The notes: generated by a model not told the origin, from the sequence alone. Counted from the stretch's first letter, positions 23,673 through 34,552 are shown. The stretch is 35,175 nucleotides of DNA from an uncultured Bacteroidales bacterium (GCA_944326245.1 CALVDF010000023.1:1-35175); one strand, 5' to 3'. A program made the numbers and translations.

Positions 23673-25607
23673 TTAGTTAATCATGTTCTTTACTTCCTCG
23701 TTGACTTTCGCAGCGAATTCTTCGGGAGTCATGGAGCCCTTGTCGCCCTCGCCCTGACGGCGTACGGACACTGTTCCGCTCTCTGCCTCCTTCTCGCCTA
23801 CCACCAGCAGGAAGGGGATGCGCTTAAGCTCGTTCTCCCTGATTTTCTTGCCGATAGTCTCGTTGCGTTCGTCAACTGAGGCGCGAATATCGTAATTATT
23901 AAGCAATTCGCAAACTTTTTTTGCGTAATCGTTGTATTTTTCGCTGATAGGAAGCACCACTGCCTGCTCGGGGGTGAGCCACAGAGGGAACTTGCCTCCG
24001 GTATGCTCTATGAGCACTGCCACGAACCTCTCCATGGATCCGAAGGGGGCACGGTGGATCATGACGGGACGGTATTTCTTGTCATCGGCTCCCGTGTACT
24101 CCAGTTCGAAACGCTCAGGCAGGTTGTAGTCCACCTGAATGGTTCCCAGCTGCCAGCGGCGGCCGATAGCATCCTTGACCATGAAGTCCAGCTTGGGGCC
24201 GTAGAAAGCAGCCTCACCGTATTCCACGATGGTTTTCAGGCCCTTTTCCTCGGCTGCCTCTATGATGGCACGCTCAGCCTTTTCCCAGTTCTCGTCGGTT
24301 CCGATATACTTCTCACGGTTGTTCTTGTCCCTGAGGGATACCTGGGCGATGTACTCGTCGAAGTTGAGGGTCTTGAAGATATACAGCACGATGTCGATTA
24401 CCTTGCAGAACTCCTCCTTGAGCTGGTCGGGACGGCAGTAGATGTGCGCATCGTCCTGTGTAAATCCGCGTACGCGGGTCAGACCGTGGAGCTCTCCGCT
24501 CTGCTCGTAGCGGTACACTGTGCCGAACTCCGCGAGACGGATAGGCAGATCCTTGTAGGAATGGGGCTTGCTGCGGTATATCTCGCAATGGTGGGGGCAG
24601 TTCATAGGCTTCAGCAGGAACTCCTCACCTTCCTGAGGGGTCTTGATGGGACGGAACGAATCGGCGCCGTACTTGGCATAGTGGCCGGAAGTGACATAGA
24701 GCTCCTTCTGGCCGATATGCGGAGTGATCACGGGCAGATAGCCGTACTCCTTCTGCACCTTGCGCAGGAACATCTCCAGACGCTCGCGCAGGGCGGCTCC
24801 CTTGGGCAGCCACAGAGGCAGGCCGGCTCCCACTCTTGACGAGAATGTGAACAGCTCCAGTTCCTTGCCTATCTTGCGGTGGTCCCTCTTCTTGGCCTCT
24901 TCCATCAGGGCGATGTACTCGTCCAGCATCTTCTTCTGGGGGAAGGTGATGCCGTATATGCGGGTAAGCATCTTGTTGTGCTCGTCACCCCTCCAGTATG
25001 CACCGGCTATGGATGTAAGCTTGACAGCCTTGATTACAGACGTGTCACGGAGATGGGGTCCGCGGCAAAGGTCGGTGAAGCTTCCGTTGGTATAGAAGGT
25101 GATGGTACCGTCCTGCAGGTCCTTGATAAGGTCGCACTTGTACTCGTCACCTTTCTCGGTATATGTCTTCATGGCCTCGGCCTTGGAAACGTCCTTCCTT
25201 ACGAAATGCTGTTTCTGGCGGGCCAGTTCTATCATCTTGTCCTCGATCTTCCTGAGATCGGCATCGGTAATGGTCCTGTCGCCAAGGTCTACGTCATAGT
25301 AGAATCCGTTCTCGATAGACGGTCCGATACCGAACTTGATTCCGGGATAGAGCAGCTCGAGTGCCTCCGCCATCAGGTGGGACGAAGAATGCCAGAAGGT
25401 GGACTTGGCTTCCTGGTCCTCCCATTTATGGAGTTTGAGTTCCCCGCTCTCCTGGAGAGGGAGTTCAAGGTCGATTACCTTTCCGTTGAACGACGCTGCA
25501 AGCACCTCGCTTGCAAGACGCGGAGAGATCTGCTCCGCAATCTGGTAAGGGGTTATCCCCTTCTCGTAACTTCTGACACTTCCGTCAGGAAATTTTATAT
25601 CTATCAT
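23673..25607 (-). CDS. thrS: Threonine-tRNA ligase
   Basis: 644 residues from ATG 25607 ([17 protein letters not shown]), the usual N-terminus of the TGS domain; the longer open frame upstream overlaps the promoter. Order: TGS domain (1-62), editing domain with [11 protein letters not shown], class II catalytic core with [11 protein letters not shown] (zinc Cys), [22 protein letters not shown] (motif 2 region, split here) and [13 protein letters not shown] (motif 3 and zinc His), then an anticodon-binding domain ([18 protein letters not shown]). Charges tRNA-Thr and edits mischarged Ser. First gene of thrS-infC-rpmI-rplT-lepB, with its own promoter. Confidence 0.98.
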   Translation of the reverse strand: MIDIKFPDGSVRSYEKGITPYQIAEQISPRLASEVLAASFNGKVIDLELPLQESGELKLHKWEDQEAKSTFWHSSSHLMAEALELLYPGIKFGIGPSIENGFYYDVDLGDRTITDADLRKIEDKMIELARQKQHFVRKDVSKAEAMKTYTEKGDEYKCDLIKDLQDGTITFYTNGSFTDLCRGPHLRDTSVIKAVKLTSIAGAYWRGDEHNKMLTRIYGITFPQKKMLDEYIALMEEAKKRDHRKIGKELELFTFSSRVGAGLPLWLPKGAALRERLEMFLRKVQKEYGYLPVITPHIGQKELYVTSGHYAKYGADSFRPIKTPQEGEEFLLKPMNCPHHCEIYRSKPHSYKDLPIRLAEFGTVYRYEQSGELHGLTRVRGFTQDDAHIYCRPDQLKEEFCKVIDIVLYIFKTLNFDEYIAQVSLRDKNNREKYIGTDENWEKAERAIIEAAEEKGLKTIVEYGEAAFYGPKLDFMVKDAIGRRWQLGTIQVDYNLPERFELEYTGADDKKYRPVMIHRAPFGSMERFVAVLIEHTGGKFPLWLTPEQAVVLPISEKYNDYAKKVCELLNNYDIRASVDERNETIGKKIRENELKRIPFLLVVGEKEAESGTVSVRRQGEGDKGSMTPEEFAAKVNEEVKNMIN

Positions 25608-25632
25608 AACAGGATAAATTTTCGTGTGTCCG

Positions 25633-25665
25633 TTGTTTTTCCAAACTGCAAAATTACTAAATTTG
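25633..25665 (+). promoter_or_regulatory. Promoter for the DUF4199-GT2 operon
   Basis: TAAATTTG at 25658-25665 is an exact -7 box. TTG at 25633-25635 is 22 nt upstream, slightly long. The start would be near 25671, leaving about 16 nt to the ATG at 25687. Confidence 0.5.
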
Positions 25666-25678
25666 CAGTCAAATACAA
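25649..25678 (-). promoter_or_regulatory. Promoter for the thrS operon
   Basis: On the minus strand: TTG at 25678-25676, 19-nt spacer, TAATTTTG at 25656-25649 (exact TAnnTTTG). Leader of about 36 nt to ATG 25607. The box is separated by one base from the oppositely directed -7 box at 25658-25665. Confidence 0.65.
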
Positions 25679-25686
25679 CATTTTCC

Positions 25687-26235
25687 ATGATGAACTACAA
25701 ACTTAACTGGTCCGAAGCCGCAAAATACGGCCTGATACTCGCAAGTGTCTCCGTAGTGATAAATCTCGTAACCGCGATTTTCCAGCTGCCAGGCTTCCTC
25801 AAAATCATTCTTAATGCTGTAAAACTTTGTGCATCAGTCTATATTGTATACTATGCAATGAGGCGCAACGCCGACTCATGGGACTATGTCCGCTACGGCC
25901 AGTCTTTCGGCTACGGCATGGCCGTCTGCACCCTGTCAGCCATTGTCTGCACACTTTTCGTGCTGCTTACATACACGGTTTTCATACCGGGGTCGCTGAC
26001 AGTGATGCTGGACCAGATCTTCGAGACATACGAGTCCATGGGAGTCGCCGGCCTTGTGGACTATGACACCCTGGCCCGTTCCATGCCTGCGATACTGGCA
26101 ATTTCCCAGTTCCTCAGCTGCGTCTTCTGCGGCCTGATAGTGTCGGCGATAGTGGCCGCAATGGCCAAAAGGACAGACTCGGACCCATTCGGAGGCCAGG
26201 GCCGGAACTACGGCACAGGACCTGATGAACAATAA
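25687..26235 (+). CDS. DUF4199 membrane protein
   Basis: 182 residues from ATG 25687 ([16 protein letters not shown]). Four hydrophobic segments: about 13-34, 37-55, 75-100 and 142-165, the usual DUF4199 layout in Bacteroidetes. Function unknown. It ends 12 nt before the GT2 gene, and the DUF4199-glycosyltransferase pair recurs in this phylum, suggesting a shared envelope role. Confidence 0.85.
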   Translation: MMNYKLNWSEAAKYGLILASVSVVINLVTAIFQLPGFLKIILNAVKLCASVYIVYYAMRRNADSWDYVRYGQSFGYGMAVCTLSAIVCTLFVLLTYTVFIPGSLTVMLDQIFETYESMGVAGLVDYDTLARSMPAILAISQFLSCVFCGLIVSAIVAAMAKRTDSDPFGGQGRNYGTGPDEQ

Positions 26236-26247
26236 CGGATATACGGT

Positions 26248-27222
26248 ATGGATCTGTCAATAGTAATATCCCTGTACAACGAAAAGGAATCCCTTCGGGA
26301 GCTGGTGGAATGGATAGACAGGGCAATTGCGGGCTCCCCCATCGCAGGCATCGGGTATGAGATACTCATGATCGATGACGGCAGCGACGACGGCTCATGG
26401 GAGACCATCAAGGAACTCTCAGATGTCAACCCCCGCATAAGGGCATACAGCTTCAGACGCAACTACGGCAAATCGGCGGCACTCCAGACCGGCTTCCGCG
26501 AAGCCGCAGGGGATGTCGTGATAACAATGGACGCAGACCTGCAGGACAGTCCGGACGAGATCCCGGAGCTGTACCGGATGATACGGGAGGACGGCTACGA
26601 CCTGGTTTCCGGATGGAAGAAGGTGCGTCATGACAATACTTTCACCAAAAACATCCCATCCCGGATATACAACTTCACTGCCCGCAAGGTCACTGGACTG
26701 AAACTGCATGACATGAACTGCGGACTCAAAGCCTACCGCGGGGAAGTGGTCAAGGAAATAGAGGTGTACGGCGACATGCACAGGTACATCCCGTACATAG
26801 CCAAAAATGCCGGCTTCACCAGAATCGGCGAGAAAGTGGTGGTCCACCGCAAGCGCAAGTACGGAAAGAGCAAATTCGGAATGAGCCGGTTCTTCAACGG
26901 CTTCCTGGACCTGATGACCATCTGGTTCCTCTCCGGCTTCGGGAAGAAGCCCATGCATATCTTCGGGGTATGGGGCATAGTTTTCTTCCTCATCGGCTTC
27001 GTCATAGCCGTATGGCTGATCATCGACAAGATAGTGGCACAGATCGGCGGGATGAAATTCCGCTATGTGACAGACCAGCCTCTCTTCTATCTGGCTCTGG
27101 TGGCCATAATCATCGGCACCATGCTGTTCCTGACAGGGTTTCTCGGGGAACTGGTTTCCCGCAACAGCACCATCCGGAACGAATATAAAATAAAGGATAA
27201 GATAGAACAGGATCCCTCCTGA
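26248..27222 (+). CDS. GT2 family glycosyltransferase (polyprenyl-phosphate type)
   Basis: 324 residues. N-terminal GT-A domain: DLSIVISLYNEKESL, MIDDGSDDGSW, FRRNYGKSAAL, and the metal-binding TMDADLQDSP; then MNCGLKAYRG and KRKYGKSKFG. Two C-terminal helices at about 238-260 and 280-303. This is the architecture of DPM1/GtrB-type enzymes that move a sugar from a nucleotide donor onto a polyprenyl phosphate carrier at the inner membrane. Donor sugar and final glycan unknown. Translated from the DUF4199 operon. Confidence 0.92.
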   Translation: MDLSIVISLYNEKESLRELVEWIDRAIAGSPIAGIGYEILMIDDGSDDGSWETIKELSDVNPRIRAYSFRRNYGKSAALQTGFREAAGDVVITMDADLQDSPDEIPELYRMIREDGYDLVSGWKKVRHDNTFTKNIPSRIYNFTARKVTGLKLHDMNCGLKAYRGEVVKEIEVYGDMHRYIPYIAKNAGFTRIGEKVVVHRKRKYGKSKFGMSRFFNGFLDLMTIWFLSGFGKKPMHIFGVWGIVFFLIGFVIAVWLIIDKIVAQIGGMKFRYVTDQPLFYLALVAIIIGTMLFLTGFLGELVSRNSTIRNEYKIKDKIEQDPS

Positions 27223-27258
27223 TCTGTCTTATCCCTGTACTTTTACCGGCTACCGGCT

Positions 27259-27273
27259 TCCGGGCAACCCGGA
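27259..27273. other. Small hairpin between convergent GT2 and bactofilin genes
   Basis: TCCGGG-CAA-CCCGGA, a perfect 6-bp stem directly abutting the bactofilin stop. No T-run on either strand, so a terminator role is doubtful. Confidence 0.35.
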
Positions 27274-27726
27274 TTACTTGGCGGCCGCGGCCTTGTTCGG
27301 AACGGCAGGACCTGCCGCAGGCTTTGCTGCAGCCTCCCTGTTGAGCTCCGGCACCTCGTGGAGGTACTTGTTGTACTCCTCCTTGGTGATGATGTGGCAG
27401 CTTCCGTTGAAGATCACTCCGACTTCGATACTGAGTTTCGGAGTCTTCAGGGATCCGGTCATATTGGAATTGGCCTTGAAGTTGACTACATCCTCGATGA
27501 AGATGTCGCCTTCCACATGGCCCCATATATCGCAGCTTTGTGCAAAGAGCTTGCCTTTGATGTTGGCGGCTTCGCCTACAACAAGCTTGCCCTTGGTGTA
27601 CACAGTGCCCTCGAACACTCCGTCGATACGGATGTCGGCACTGGAGGTCATGACACCGGTTATCTTGGTGCCTTTGGAGATCCTGCACAGTTCGTTGGTC
27701 TGGGGGATGATTTCTGTTTTTGCCAT
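27274..27726 (-). CDS. Bactofilin family cytoskeletal protein
   Basis: 150 residues. The central region (about 20-110) consists of short beta-helix rungs: KITGVMTSSADIRIDGVFEG, GKLVVGEAANIKGKLFA, CDIWGHVEGDIFIEDVVNF, GSLKTPKLSIEVGVIFNG. N-terminal tail and Ala/Pro/Lys-rich C-terminal tail are disordered. Bactofilins self-assemble into nucleotide-free filaments that position envelope enzymes. Last gene after secA and lpdA on the minus strand, 26 nt downstream of lpdA. Confidence 0.93.
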   Translation of the reverse strand: MAKTEIIPQTNELCRISKGTKITGVMTSSADIRIDGVFEGTVYTKGKLVVGEAANIKGKLFAQSCDIWGHVEGDIFIEDVVNFKANSNMTGSLKTPKLSIEVGVIFNGSCHIITKEEYNKYLHEVPELNREAAAKPAAGPAVPNKAAAAK

Positions 27727-27752
27727 GATATAAACTGTTTAACCGTTAGTTT

Positions 27753-29150
27753 CTACTGATGTATGCACTCCCCGTGGGACGCCTCAGCCGCTTCCATGAT
27801 GGCTTCGCTCATAGTGGGATGGGGATGCACCGAATGGATGATGTCGGAAGCCGTCATGCCTGTATTGCGCCCTGCCACTATTCCGGATATCATTTCAGTG
27901 ACATTGGCTCCGACCAGATGCGCTCCCAGAATCCTGTCTGTAGCCGCATCGACTATCAGCTTCACGAACCCGTCCTTCTCCCCTGCGGCCGCCGCCTTTC
28001 CGGATGCCAGGAAGAAGAACTTGCCGACCTTATACTCCATACCGGCCTCCTTGACCGCCCTCTCCGTCATTCCTACCGATGCCACCTCAGGCGATACGTA
28101 GGTACAGCCCGGGATGTTGCCGTAGTCGATGGGCTTGGGGTTGAGTCCGCAGATGGCCTCCACGCAGCAGATACCCTCGGCCGATGCAACATGGGCCAGA
28201 GCCTGGGTCGGTAAGATGTCCCCGATAGCGTAGATGCCTTCGACATTGGTACGGTAGTACTCGTCCACCTTGATCTTGCGGCCGTGGACTGTCTCCACTC
28301 CCACCTCCTCGAGTCCTATCGAATCCGTATTGGGGATCACGCCGACTGCCGAAAGCACTGTCTCGGCCTCGATGGTTTCGGTTCCTTTCTTTGTCTCCAC
28401 GGTAAGCCTGCAAAGCTCGCCTGACGTATCTACGCTCTTGACCTGCGCGGCTGTCATCACCTTGATGCCGGCCTTGCGGAACGAACGGCTGATCTGGGCA
28501 GACACGTCATCGTCCTCTACAGGAAGGACGCGGTCCATATATTCTATAAGGTATACCTCCACACCCAGACTGCGGTAGAAGAAGGCAAACTCACTGCCTA
28601 TGGCCCCCGACCCTATGACTGCAAGACTCTTTGGCAGTTTCTCGGGGACAAGCGCCTGGCGGTAAGAGATGATGCGCTCTCCGTCGATGGGCGCAAAGGG
28701 CAGGGAATTGGCTCTCGAACCTACAGCCAGTATGATATGGTCTGCTTCGTAGAGGGTCCTGGTACCTGCTTCGAAATCATTGACCTCCACGGTATGGCCG
28801 CTCTTGAGGACAGCTTCGCCGCGGATCAGGCTTATCTTGTTCTTCTTCAGAAGGAATTCCACACCCTTGGACATTTGGGCCGCAACTCCCCTGCTGCGCT
28901 CGACCATCCTGACTATATCGGGCTTGACGTCCATGGCTTCGAAACCGTATTCCGAAGCATGACGGGCATAGGTATATGCCTGCGCACTCTTGAGAAGAGC
29001 CTTCGTGGGGATACAGCCCCAGTTGAGACAGATACCTCCTATCTCGGAACGTTCGATGACGGCTACCGATTTCCCGAGCTGGGCAGCCCTTATCGCTGCC
29101 ACGTAACCGCCAGGGCCGGAGCCCACTACTATTATGTCAAATCTATCCAT
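27753..29150 (-). CDS. lpdA: Dihydrolipoyl dehydrogenase
   Basis: 465 residues from ATG 29150 (MDRFDIIVVGSGPGG); the upstream extension overlaps secA. FAD-binding GSGPGG at 10-15, redox disulfide Cys41 and Cys46 in CLNWGC, NAD-binding VIGSGAIGSEFAF, second FAD segment YAIGDILPTQALAHVASAEG, and the C-terminal His-Glu pair in HPHPTMSEAIMEA. E3 flavoenzyme reoxidising lipoamide in 2-oxoacid dehydrogenase or glycine cleavage complexes. No E1/E2 gene is adjacent. The ATG lies 11 nt after the secA stop. Confidence 0.96.
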   Translation of the reverse strand: MDRFDIIVVGSGPGGYVAAIRAAQLGKSVAVIERSEIGGICLNWGCIPTKALLKSAQAYTYARHASEYGFEAMDVKPDIVRMVERSRGVAAQMSKGVEFLLKKNKISLIRGEAVLKSGHTVEVNDFEAGTRTLYEADHIILAVGSRANSLPFAPIDGERIISYRQALVPEKLPKSLAVIGSGAIGSEFAFFYRSLGVEVYLIEYMDRVLPVEDDDVSAQISRSFRKAGIKVMTAAQVKSVDTSGELCRLTVETKKGTETIEAETVLSAVGVIPNTDSIGLEEVGVETVHGRKIKVDEYYRTNVEGIYAIGDILPTQALAHVASAEGICCVEAICGLNPKPIDYGNIPGCTYVSPEVASVGMTERAVKEAGMEYKVGKFFFLASGKAAAAGEKDGFVKLIVDAATDRILGAHLVGANVTEMISGIVAGRNTGMTASDIIHSVHPHPTMSEAIMEAAEASHGECIHQ

Positions 29151-29161
29151 ATCTTGTTTTT

Positions 29162-32100
29162 TTAGTTGTTTTCCAGTCTTCCGTGGCAATGTTTGTACTT
29201 CTTGCCTGATCCGCACGGACAAGGGTCATTGCGTCCCACCTTCTTCTCGACATGGACCGGAGCATTGCTCTTGGGCTGTCCTCCGTTGGTAACCATGTCC
29301 GTACGGGAGGTCTGCATACGGCTCATGTCCGTACGGCGACGCTCTGTCTCCCTGACCTCACCGGGAGCATTTTCCCTTACGGGGATGCTGGCCCTGAGCA
29401 GGAATTTGACCACTTCACGGCTTATGCGCTCTATGACGCCCTTGAACAGGTTGAAGCTCTCGAACTTGTAGATAAGCAGAGGATCCTTCTGCTCGTATGT
29501 TGCATTCTGAACTGACTGCTTGAGGTCGTCCATGTCGCGCAGATGCTCTTTCCATGCCTCGTCTATCATGATGAGGGTGATGGTCTTGCTTACGGCCCTG
29601 ATCAGCTCGCGGGCCTGGGTGTCGTAGGCCTTCTTCAGGTTTACGATGACACGCATGACCTTGGTACCGTCCCCGACAGGCACAGCCATATTCTCGAACT
29701 GCGCTCCCTGACGCTCATATATGGTCTTGACCACAGGCCATGCCTGGGCGACCATAGCCTCACTCCGGCGCTGGTACTCTTCCCTGATCTGGGTATTGAG
29801 GGCCTCGGCTACCTTGTCCCTGGAAGCATTGCGGTAGAACTGCTCGTCGAACGAGGGATCGATCGAAAGCGTCTTCATCACCTCGAGCTTGAAATCCTCG
29901 TAGTCCATGTTCTCGGACTTGTCGGCCAGCATCTCGCAGCAGTCTCCTATCATATTGCGCACATCCACATCTATGCGCTCTCCATACAGTGCATTGCGGC
30001 GCTTGTTGTAAATCACCTCCCTCTGGGAGTTCATCACGTCGTCATACTCCAGAAGCCGCTTGCGGATACCGAAGTTGTTCTCTTCCACCTTGCGCTGGGC
30101 CCTTTCGATCGAGCTTGCAAGCATCGAGTGCTGCAGGGGCTCGCCCTCCTTCAGGCCCATCTTGTCCACCATGGCGGCCATACGCTCGCCTCCGAAGAGA
30201 CGGAGCAGATTGTCCTCGAACGATACGTAGAATACAGAGGAGCCCGGGTCTCCCTGACGTCCGGCACGGCCTCGCAGCTGACGGTCCACACGCCGGCTGT
30301 CATGGCGTTCGGTACCTATGATGGCCAGGCCACCCGCCTCCTTGACACCGGGTCCGAGCTTGATGTCGGTACCACGTCCAGCCATGTTGGTGGCAATCGT
30401 GACTGTACCGGCCTCTCCCGCATGGGCCACGATCTCGGCCTCGCGGGCATGCTGCTTGGCGTTCAGCACATTGTGCTTGATGCCTCTCATACGCAGCATC
30501 TTGCTGAGCAGCTCGGATATCTCTACAGATGTAGTACCCACCAGCACGGGACGTCCCGCATTGGTAAGCTCCACTATGCGTGCAATCACCGCACTGTATT
30601 TTTCTTTCTTGGTCTTGTATATGATATCGTCCTCGTCAATACGGATTACCGGACGGTTGGTAGGGATGACTACCACGTCCAGCTTGTATATGGACCAGAA
30701 CTCCCCGGCCTCCGTCTCCGCAGTACCGGTCATGCCGGCCAGCTTGTGATACATCCTGAAATAGTTCTGGAGGGTGATGGTCGCGAAAGTCTGGGTCGCT
30801 GCCTCCACCTTCACGTTTTCCTTGGCCTCGATGGCCTGATGCAGTCCGTCGGAATAACGGCGTCCTTCGAGGATACGTCCTGTCTGCTCGTCGACGATCT
30901 TGATCTTGTTGTCCATCACCACATACTCCACATCCCTCTCGAACATCGCATAGGCTTTCAGCAACTGGGTAACGGTGTGTACCCTCTCGGACTTGAGGGC
31001 ATAGTCGGCAAGAAGCGCCGCCTTCCTGGCCTGTTTCTCCTCAGGAGCAAGCTCCTGCTTCTCCAGATCGGCTATCTCGCTGCCTATGTCGGGAAGGATG
31101 AAGAACTTGTCGTCCGATACGCTTGCCGCTATAAGGTCATTGCCCTTGTCGGTCATCTCGACAGTCTTGGTCTGCTCTTCTATCACGAAATACAGGTCAT
31201 CCGTAATCAGGTGCATCTGCTTGTTGTTGTCCTGCATGTAGTAGTTTTCCGTCTTCTGCAGGAGCTGTTTCATTCCGGATTCCGAGAGGAATTTGATCAG
31301 GGGACCGTATTTGGGCAGTCCCTTGTGGGCCCTCAGCAGAAGCTTGGCGCCCTCCGTCTCATTGCCATCGGCAATCAGTTTCTTGGCCTCCGACAGCAGC
31401 TTGGTCACAAGCTGCTTCTGGGCATTGTACAGGTGCTCCACATAAGGCTTGTACTCGGCGAACTGCTGGTCGTCCCCCTTCGGTACAGGACCGGAAATGA
31501 TCAGAGGTGTACGGGCGTCATCAATGAGCACGGAGTCCACCTCGTCGACGATGGCGTAATGATGCTTGCGCTGCACAAGGTCATTGCGGTCGATGGCCAT
31601 GTTGTCGCGGAGGTAGTCGAAACCGAATTCGTTGTTGGTTCCGAAGGTGATGTCCGCACGGTAGGCAGCGCGGCGGGCCGCCGAATTGGGCTGATGCTTG
31701 TCGATGCAGTCCACCCTAAGACCATGGAACTGATACAGGGGACCCATCCACTCGGAGTCTCGCTTGGAGAGGTAGTCGTTGACTGTGACCACATGCACTC
31801 CCTTGCCGGCCAGCGCATTGAGGAATACAGGAAGCGTAGCCACGAGAGTCTTTCCCTCACCGGTGGCCATCTCGGCTATCTTGCCCTGGTGCAGGACAAT
31901 ACCGCCAATGAGCTGCACGTCGTAATGGACCATGTCCCATGTGATGGGGTTGCCTCCAGCCAGCCATGTATGGCTCCAGTATGCCTTGTCCCCCTCTATC
32001 TTCACATAATCGTGCTTGGCACTGAACTCGCGGTCCATATCCGTCACCGTAACCTCTATCACCTCTTTCTCCTTGAACCTTCTGGCAGTGGATTTCATCA

Positions 32101-32446
32101 CCGCGAAGGCATCGGGCAGCACCTCATTGAGCACTTCCTCGATCTCCTCGTCTATCTTCTTGGTGAGTTTATCCACCTCGGTGGCAAGGGCTTCCTTCTG
32201 CTCTACGGCTATGCTGACGTCCTCCAGCTGTGCCCGCAGTGATTTCTTGCGGTCCTCGTCAGCTGCTATCTTGTTGTGTATTATCTCTCTTATTCTGTCC
32301 GTCTCTTGCCGCAGCCCGTCGTCCGAGAGCTTGTCTATCCTCTCGTATGCTGCCAGAACCTTGTCAAGAATCGGCTTGATCTCCTTCATGTCCCTGTCGG
32401 CCTTCGAACCGAACAGCTTCTTCAATAGTCCGTTAATTGATGCCAT
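29162..32446 (-). CDS. secA: Preprotein translocase ATPase SecA
   Basis: 1094 residues. Walker A MATGEGKT at 193-200, Walker B-type [34 protein letters not shown], the Q/R motif [12 protein letters not shown], and the C-terminal zinc SEC-C motif with Cys1076, Cys1078, Cys1087 and His1088. Long coiled-coil insert near residues 60-130 and 350-480 are typical of Bacteroidetes SecA, which is longer than the 901-residue E. coli protein. It drives Sec export of unfolded proteins, the route used by the many signal-peptide proteins here. Promoter at 32471-32503. Confidence 0.98.
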   Translation of the reverse strand: MASINGLLKKLFGSKADRDMKEIKPILDKVLAAYERIDKLSDDGLRQETDRIREIIHNKIAADEDRKKSLRAQLEDVSIAVEQKEALATEVDKLTKKIDEEIEEVLNEVLPDAFAVMKSTARRFKEKEVIEVTVTDMDREFSAKHDYVKIEGDKAYWSHTWLAGGNPITWDMVHYDVQLIGGIVLHQGKIAEMATGEGKTLVATLPVFLNALAGKGVHVVTVNDYLSKRDSEWMGPLYQFHGLRVDCIDKHQPNSAARRAAYRADITFGTNNEFGFDYLRDNMAIDRNDLVQRKHHYAIVDEVDSVLIDDARTPLIISGPVPKGDDQQFAEYKPYVEHLYNAQKQLVTKLLSEAKKLIADGNETEGAKLLLRAHKGLPKYGPLIKFLSESGMKQLLQKTENYYMQDNNKQMHLITDDLYFVIEEQTKTVEMTDKGNDLIAASVSDDKFFILPDIGSEIADLEKQELAPEEKQARKAALLADYALKSERVHTVTQLLKAYAMFERDVEYVVMDNKIKIVDEQTGRILEGRRYSDGLHQAIEAKENVKVEAATQTFATITLQNYFRMYHKLAGMTGTAETEAGEFWSIYKLDVVVIPTNRPVIRIDEDDIIYKTKKEKYSAVIARIVELTNAGRPVLVGTTSVEISELLSKMLRMRGIKHNVLNAKQHAREAEIVAHAGEAGTVTIATNMAGRGTDIKLGPGVKEAGGLAIIGTERHDSRRVDRQLRGRAGRQGDPGSSVFYVSFEDNLLRLFGGERMAAMVDKMGLKEGEPLQHSMLASSIERAQRKVEENNFGIRKRLLEYDDVMNSQREVIYNKRRNALYGERIDVDVRNMIGDCCEMLADKSENMDYEDFKLEVMKTLSIDPSFDEQFYRNASRDKVAEALNTQIREEYQRRSEAMVAQAWPVVKTIYERQGAQFENMAVPVGDGTKVMRVIVNLKKAYDTQARELIRAVSKTITLIMIDEAWKEHLRDMDDLKQSVQNATYEQKDPLLIYKFESFNLFKGVIERISREVVKFLLRASIPVRENAPGEVRETERRRTDMSRMQTSRTDMVTNGGQPKSNAPVHVEKKVGRNDPCPCGSGKKYKHCHGRLENN

Positions 32447-32470
32447 CTAAAAACATTTTTATACAACTTA

Positions 32471-32503
32471 CAAAGATATTGAATTCTCGGGAAGATTTGC
32501 AAA
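32471..32503 (-). promoter_or_regulatory. Promoter for secA-lpdA-bactofilin
   Basis: On the minus strand: TTTG at 32503-32500, 21-nt spacer, TATCTTTG at 32478-32471 (exact TAnnTTTG). About 20 nt of leader precede the secA ATG. Confidence 0.68.
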
Positions 32504-32532
32504 AAATGTGCTCTCGGTCTTTTGTTTTTTTT

Positions 32533-32563
32533 TTTGCGAAAAGAGAAAATACCTATATCTTCG
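32533..32563 (+). promoter_or_regulatory. Promoter for the propeller-like lipoprotein
   Basis: TTTG at 32533-32536, 19-nt spacer, TATCTTCG at 32556-32563 (TAnnTTTG with one C, a tolerable variant). Start near 32570 and about 26 nt to the ATG at 32596. Confidence 0.6.
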
Positions 32564-32595
32564 CGGCCGATTTCTAATAGTAACAAATTTGTAAC

Positions 32596-34005
32596 ATGAA
32601 AAGTTTTAAATTTTTTGCATTAGCAGCATTGGCGGCAGCCATGGTAATCTCATGCGACAAAACAGATCCCAGAGAGGAAGAAAGCACTTTTGAGATCGGT
32701 GTCGCACAGGAAAACAACAGCATCAGCCTCAACATCGTGCCATCAAACACGGCCGCGGAATATGTTGCCGGACTTGTCATCGAAGATGAATATCCCGGCG
32801 AAGAAGGCCTGACGGCATGGATCGAGCAGAGAGTTGCAGAAGGAACCGACGTCCCTTTCAGCGGTAACTGGAGCGGACTCTTCAGTGATCTGTTCTGGCA
32901 TACCAAGTATTATGCCTACGTGGCACAGATCTACGAAGGCAAGGTTGTCGGAACTCCTGACGTCAAAGAGCAGCTTGTCTACAGGCCCTACGTAGAGTTT
33001 GCTCCCGAAGGAGCCGTAATCGCACCTATAGCAGTATCCGACAACGGTCAATGGGTTGTCGGTAACTTCAACGACGGTACCAGCCCAGTATCCTATATCT
33101 ACGATGTACGCCGTGACAAGCTCACGACTGTGGAAGGGGTGCTTTTCTATGATGTGGCAGACGACGGGACCGCTTACGGAAAAGACCTTATGGTACCGAT
33201 TATCTACAAGGACGGGGAAATCACCACTGTCACCGCCCCAAGCGGAGCAATGGAGACAGGCTTCTACGGCGTAACCCCTGACGGTTCCGTAGCAGTCGGC
33301 TACTCGATGGACGAAATGTGGAACAACAATGCCGTCATCTATGAGAACGGCACCCTCGGCAACCTTACCGGCACTGACCTCAACGGCAAGACTCCTGCCG
33401 GCATAGTTGCGAAAGGAATCGGCAGCAACGGAAACATAGCCGGATACCTTATCGACTATGACACATTCGCAGAAGTAGGCTGCCTCTGGACCGGTGCAGC
33501 CCACACATTCGACCTGTTCCCCAAGGACATGATGGTATGGAATCAGGATCTTCTTGACGGCGGCGGAGCATTCGAGAAGAGATACGGAGACCTCGAGATC
33601 AAGATCTCCCCTGACGGAAGATATCTGGCCGGCTACGTATACATAACAGAATCCTGGGAGTACATGCCTCAGTTTGCCTATGTATACGATACCGAGACCA
33701 AGAACATGTATGAGATATCCGACGACGCTTACTCCGGATGGAGACCCTGCGCAGTCACCTCAGATGGCGTGCTCTTCCTGGCCAACGTGTCCATGGGCAT
33801 CTCCGACCAGCCTTACGTATATGACATCAGCACAGGATCCGTACAGACATTTGCCGAGTATGCATCTGCCAAATACGGCTATGACCCTGAAGGCGTAAAC
33901 ATCCAGGGCTCTGTCCTGGCTGTTTCAGAAGATGCAAGTGTAATAGTAGGAAACTACGCGGACGATTCCGCTTTCTACACCACCATCTACTTCATGCCTA
34001 GATAA
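32596..34005 (+). CDS. Lipoprotein with beta-propeller-like repeats
   Basis: 469 residues. Lipoprotein signal with lipobox MVISC (Cys20). Residues about 30-125 form an all-beta N-terminal module. From about 130, repeated blades of the form 'IAVSDNGQWVVGNF', 'GVTPDGSVAVGYS', 'KGIGSNGNIAGYL', 'ISPDGRYLAGYV', 'AVSEDASVIVGNY' recur every 50-70 residues, like the HAF/propeller repeats of some secreted proteins. No catalytic motif recognised. Likely outer-membrane, possibly surface exposed; binding role is inference. Own promoter, divergent from secA, and a strong terminator follows. Confidence 0.8.
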   Translation: MKSFKFFALAALAAAMVISCDKTDPREEESTFEIGVAQENNSISLNIVPSNTAAEYVAGLVIEDEYPGEEGLTAWIEQRVAEGTDVPFSGNWSGLFSDLFWHTKYYAYVAQIYEGKVVGTPDVKEQLVYRPYVEFAPEGAVIAPIAVSDNGQWVVGNFNDGTSPVSYIYDVRRDKLTTVEGVLFYDVADDGTAYGKDLMVPIIYKDGEITTVTAPSGAMETGFYGVTPDGSVAVGYSMDEMWNNNAVIYENGTLGNLTGTDLNGKTPAGIVAKGIGSNGNIAGYLIDYDTFAEVGCLWTGAAHTFDLFPKDMMVWNQDLLDGGGAFEKRYGDLEIKISPDGRYLAGYVYITESWEYMPQFAYVYDTETKNMYEISDDAYSGWRPCAVTSDGVLFLANVSMGISDQPYVYDISTGSVQTFAEYASAKYGYDPEGVNIQGSVLAVSEDASVIVGNYADDSAFYTTIYFMPR

Positions 34006-34020
34006 CATATACCTCAACCG

Positions 34021-34091
34021 GACATAAAAAGTCCGAAAGGTCCGACACAACACAAAGAGGACCGACTCAACAGAGGACCAACACAATAGAA
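34021..34091. repeat. Degenerate GGACCGACTCAACA repeats after the lipoprotein stop
   Basis: Units such as AGGTCCGACACAACACAA, GAGGACCGACTCAACA and GAGGACCAACACAATA follow one another at 16-22 bp spacing. Non-coding, directly in front of the terminator. Confidence 0.65.
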
Positions 34092-34136
34092 AGAAGCCGA
34101 CCCCAAAGAGATTTTTTGAGGTCGGCTTCTCTTTTT
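34092..34136 (+). terminator. Rho-independent terminator
   Basis: Perfect 11-bp stem AGAAGCCGACC / GGTCGGCTTCT with a 17-nt loop, then CTTTTT. Downstream of the propeller-like lipoprotein. Confidence 0.9.
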
Positions 34137-34139
34137 ATA

Positions 34140-34552
34140 GCACAATCCGCTCTGTCAAAAACAATTCGCTTAGCCGGAAACGATTCATTATACGTAAGGA
34201 TAAGGAAGATATCCGGCCGCTATTTGCCAGCCCCCCAGACCGTCATGCCTCCAGGTTGCCGCCAAATTCCTCTTTATTGCCGAAGCGTTCAGGTTACCAG
34301 GTGACCAGAGCGCAGCCTAACTCTATTCTGATTCCCTTTTTTTACCGGCTGTCCTTTTTGAAGCAGCCCCTAACGTCACCCTCGGACATCACTCCCAGAC
34401 ATCACCACCAGGCTCACCACCAGACGTAAATTCCCTCTGAAAAACCTGATTCTCTGGGTAGACCCATTGCTAAGACAGGACGCAGGACACTTCAGAGTTG
34501 TTCCATCTGCTTCCGTATCTCACAGACCTCAGTCCTCTTCCTCTTCCGCCTG
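34140..34552. other. Intergenic region without a recognisable gene
   Basis: No supported CDS. Short repeats occur: GGTTACC next to GGTGACC (34292-34306), and ACATCAC/CACCACCAG variants at about 34375-34425. It leads into composite repeat locus B. No promoter or RNA gene recognised. Confidence 0.4.

Noticed and set aside
29543..32242. Very long (899-codon) open frame antisense to secA, and similar ones opposite lepB and the M3 peptidase
   Set aside because: They lie opposite clearly conserved genes, show no domain, and are expected from codon bias in GC-rich genes.
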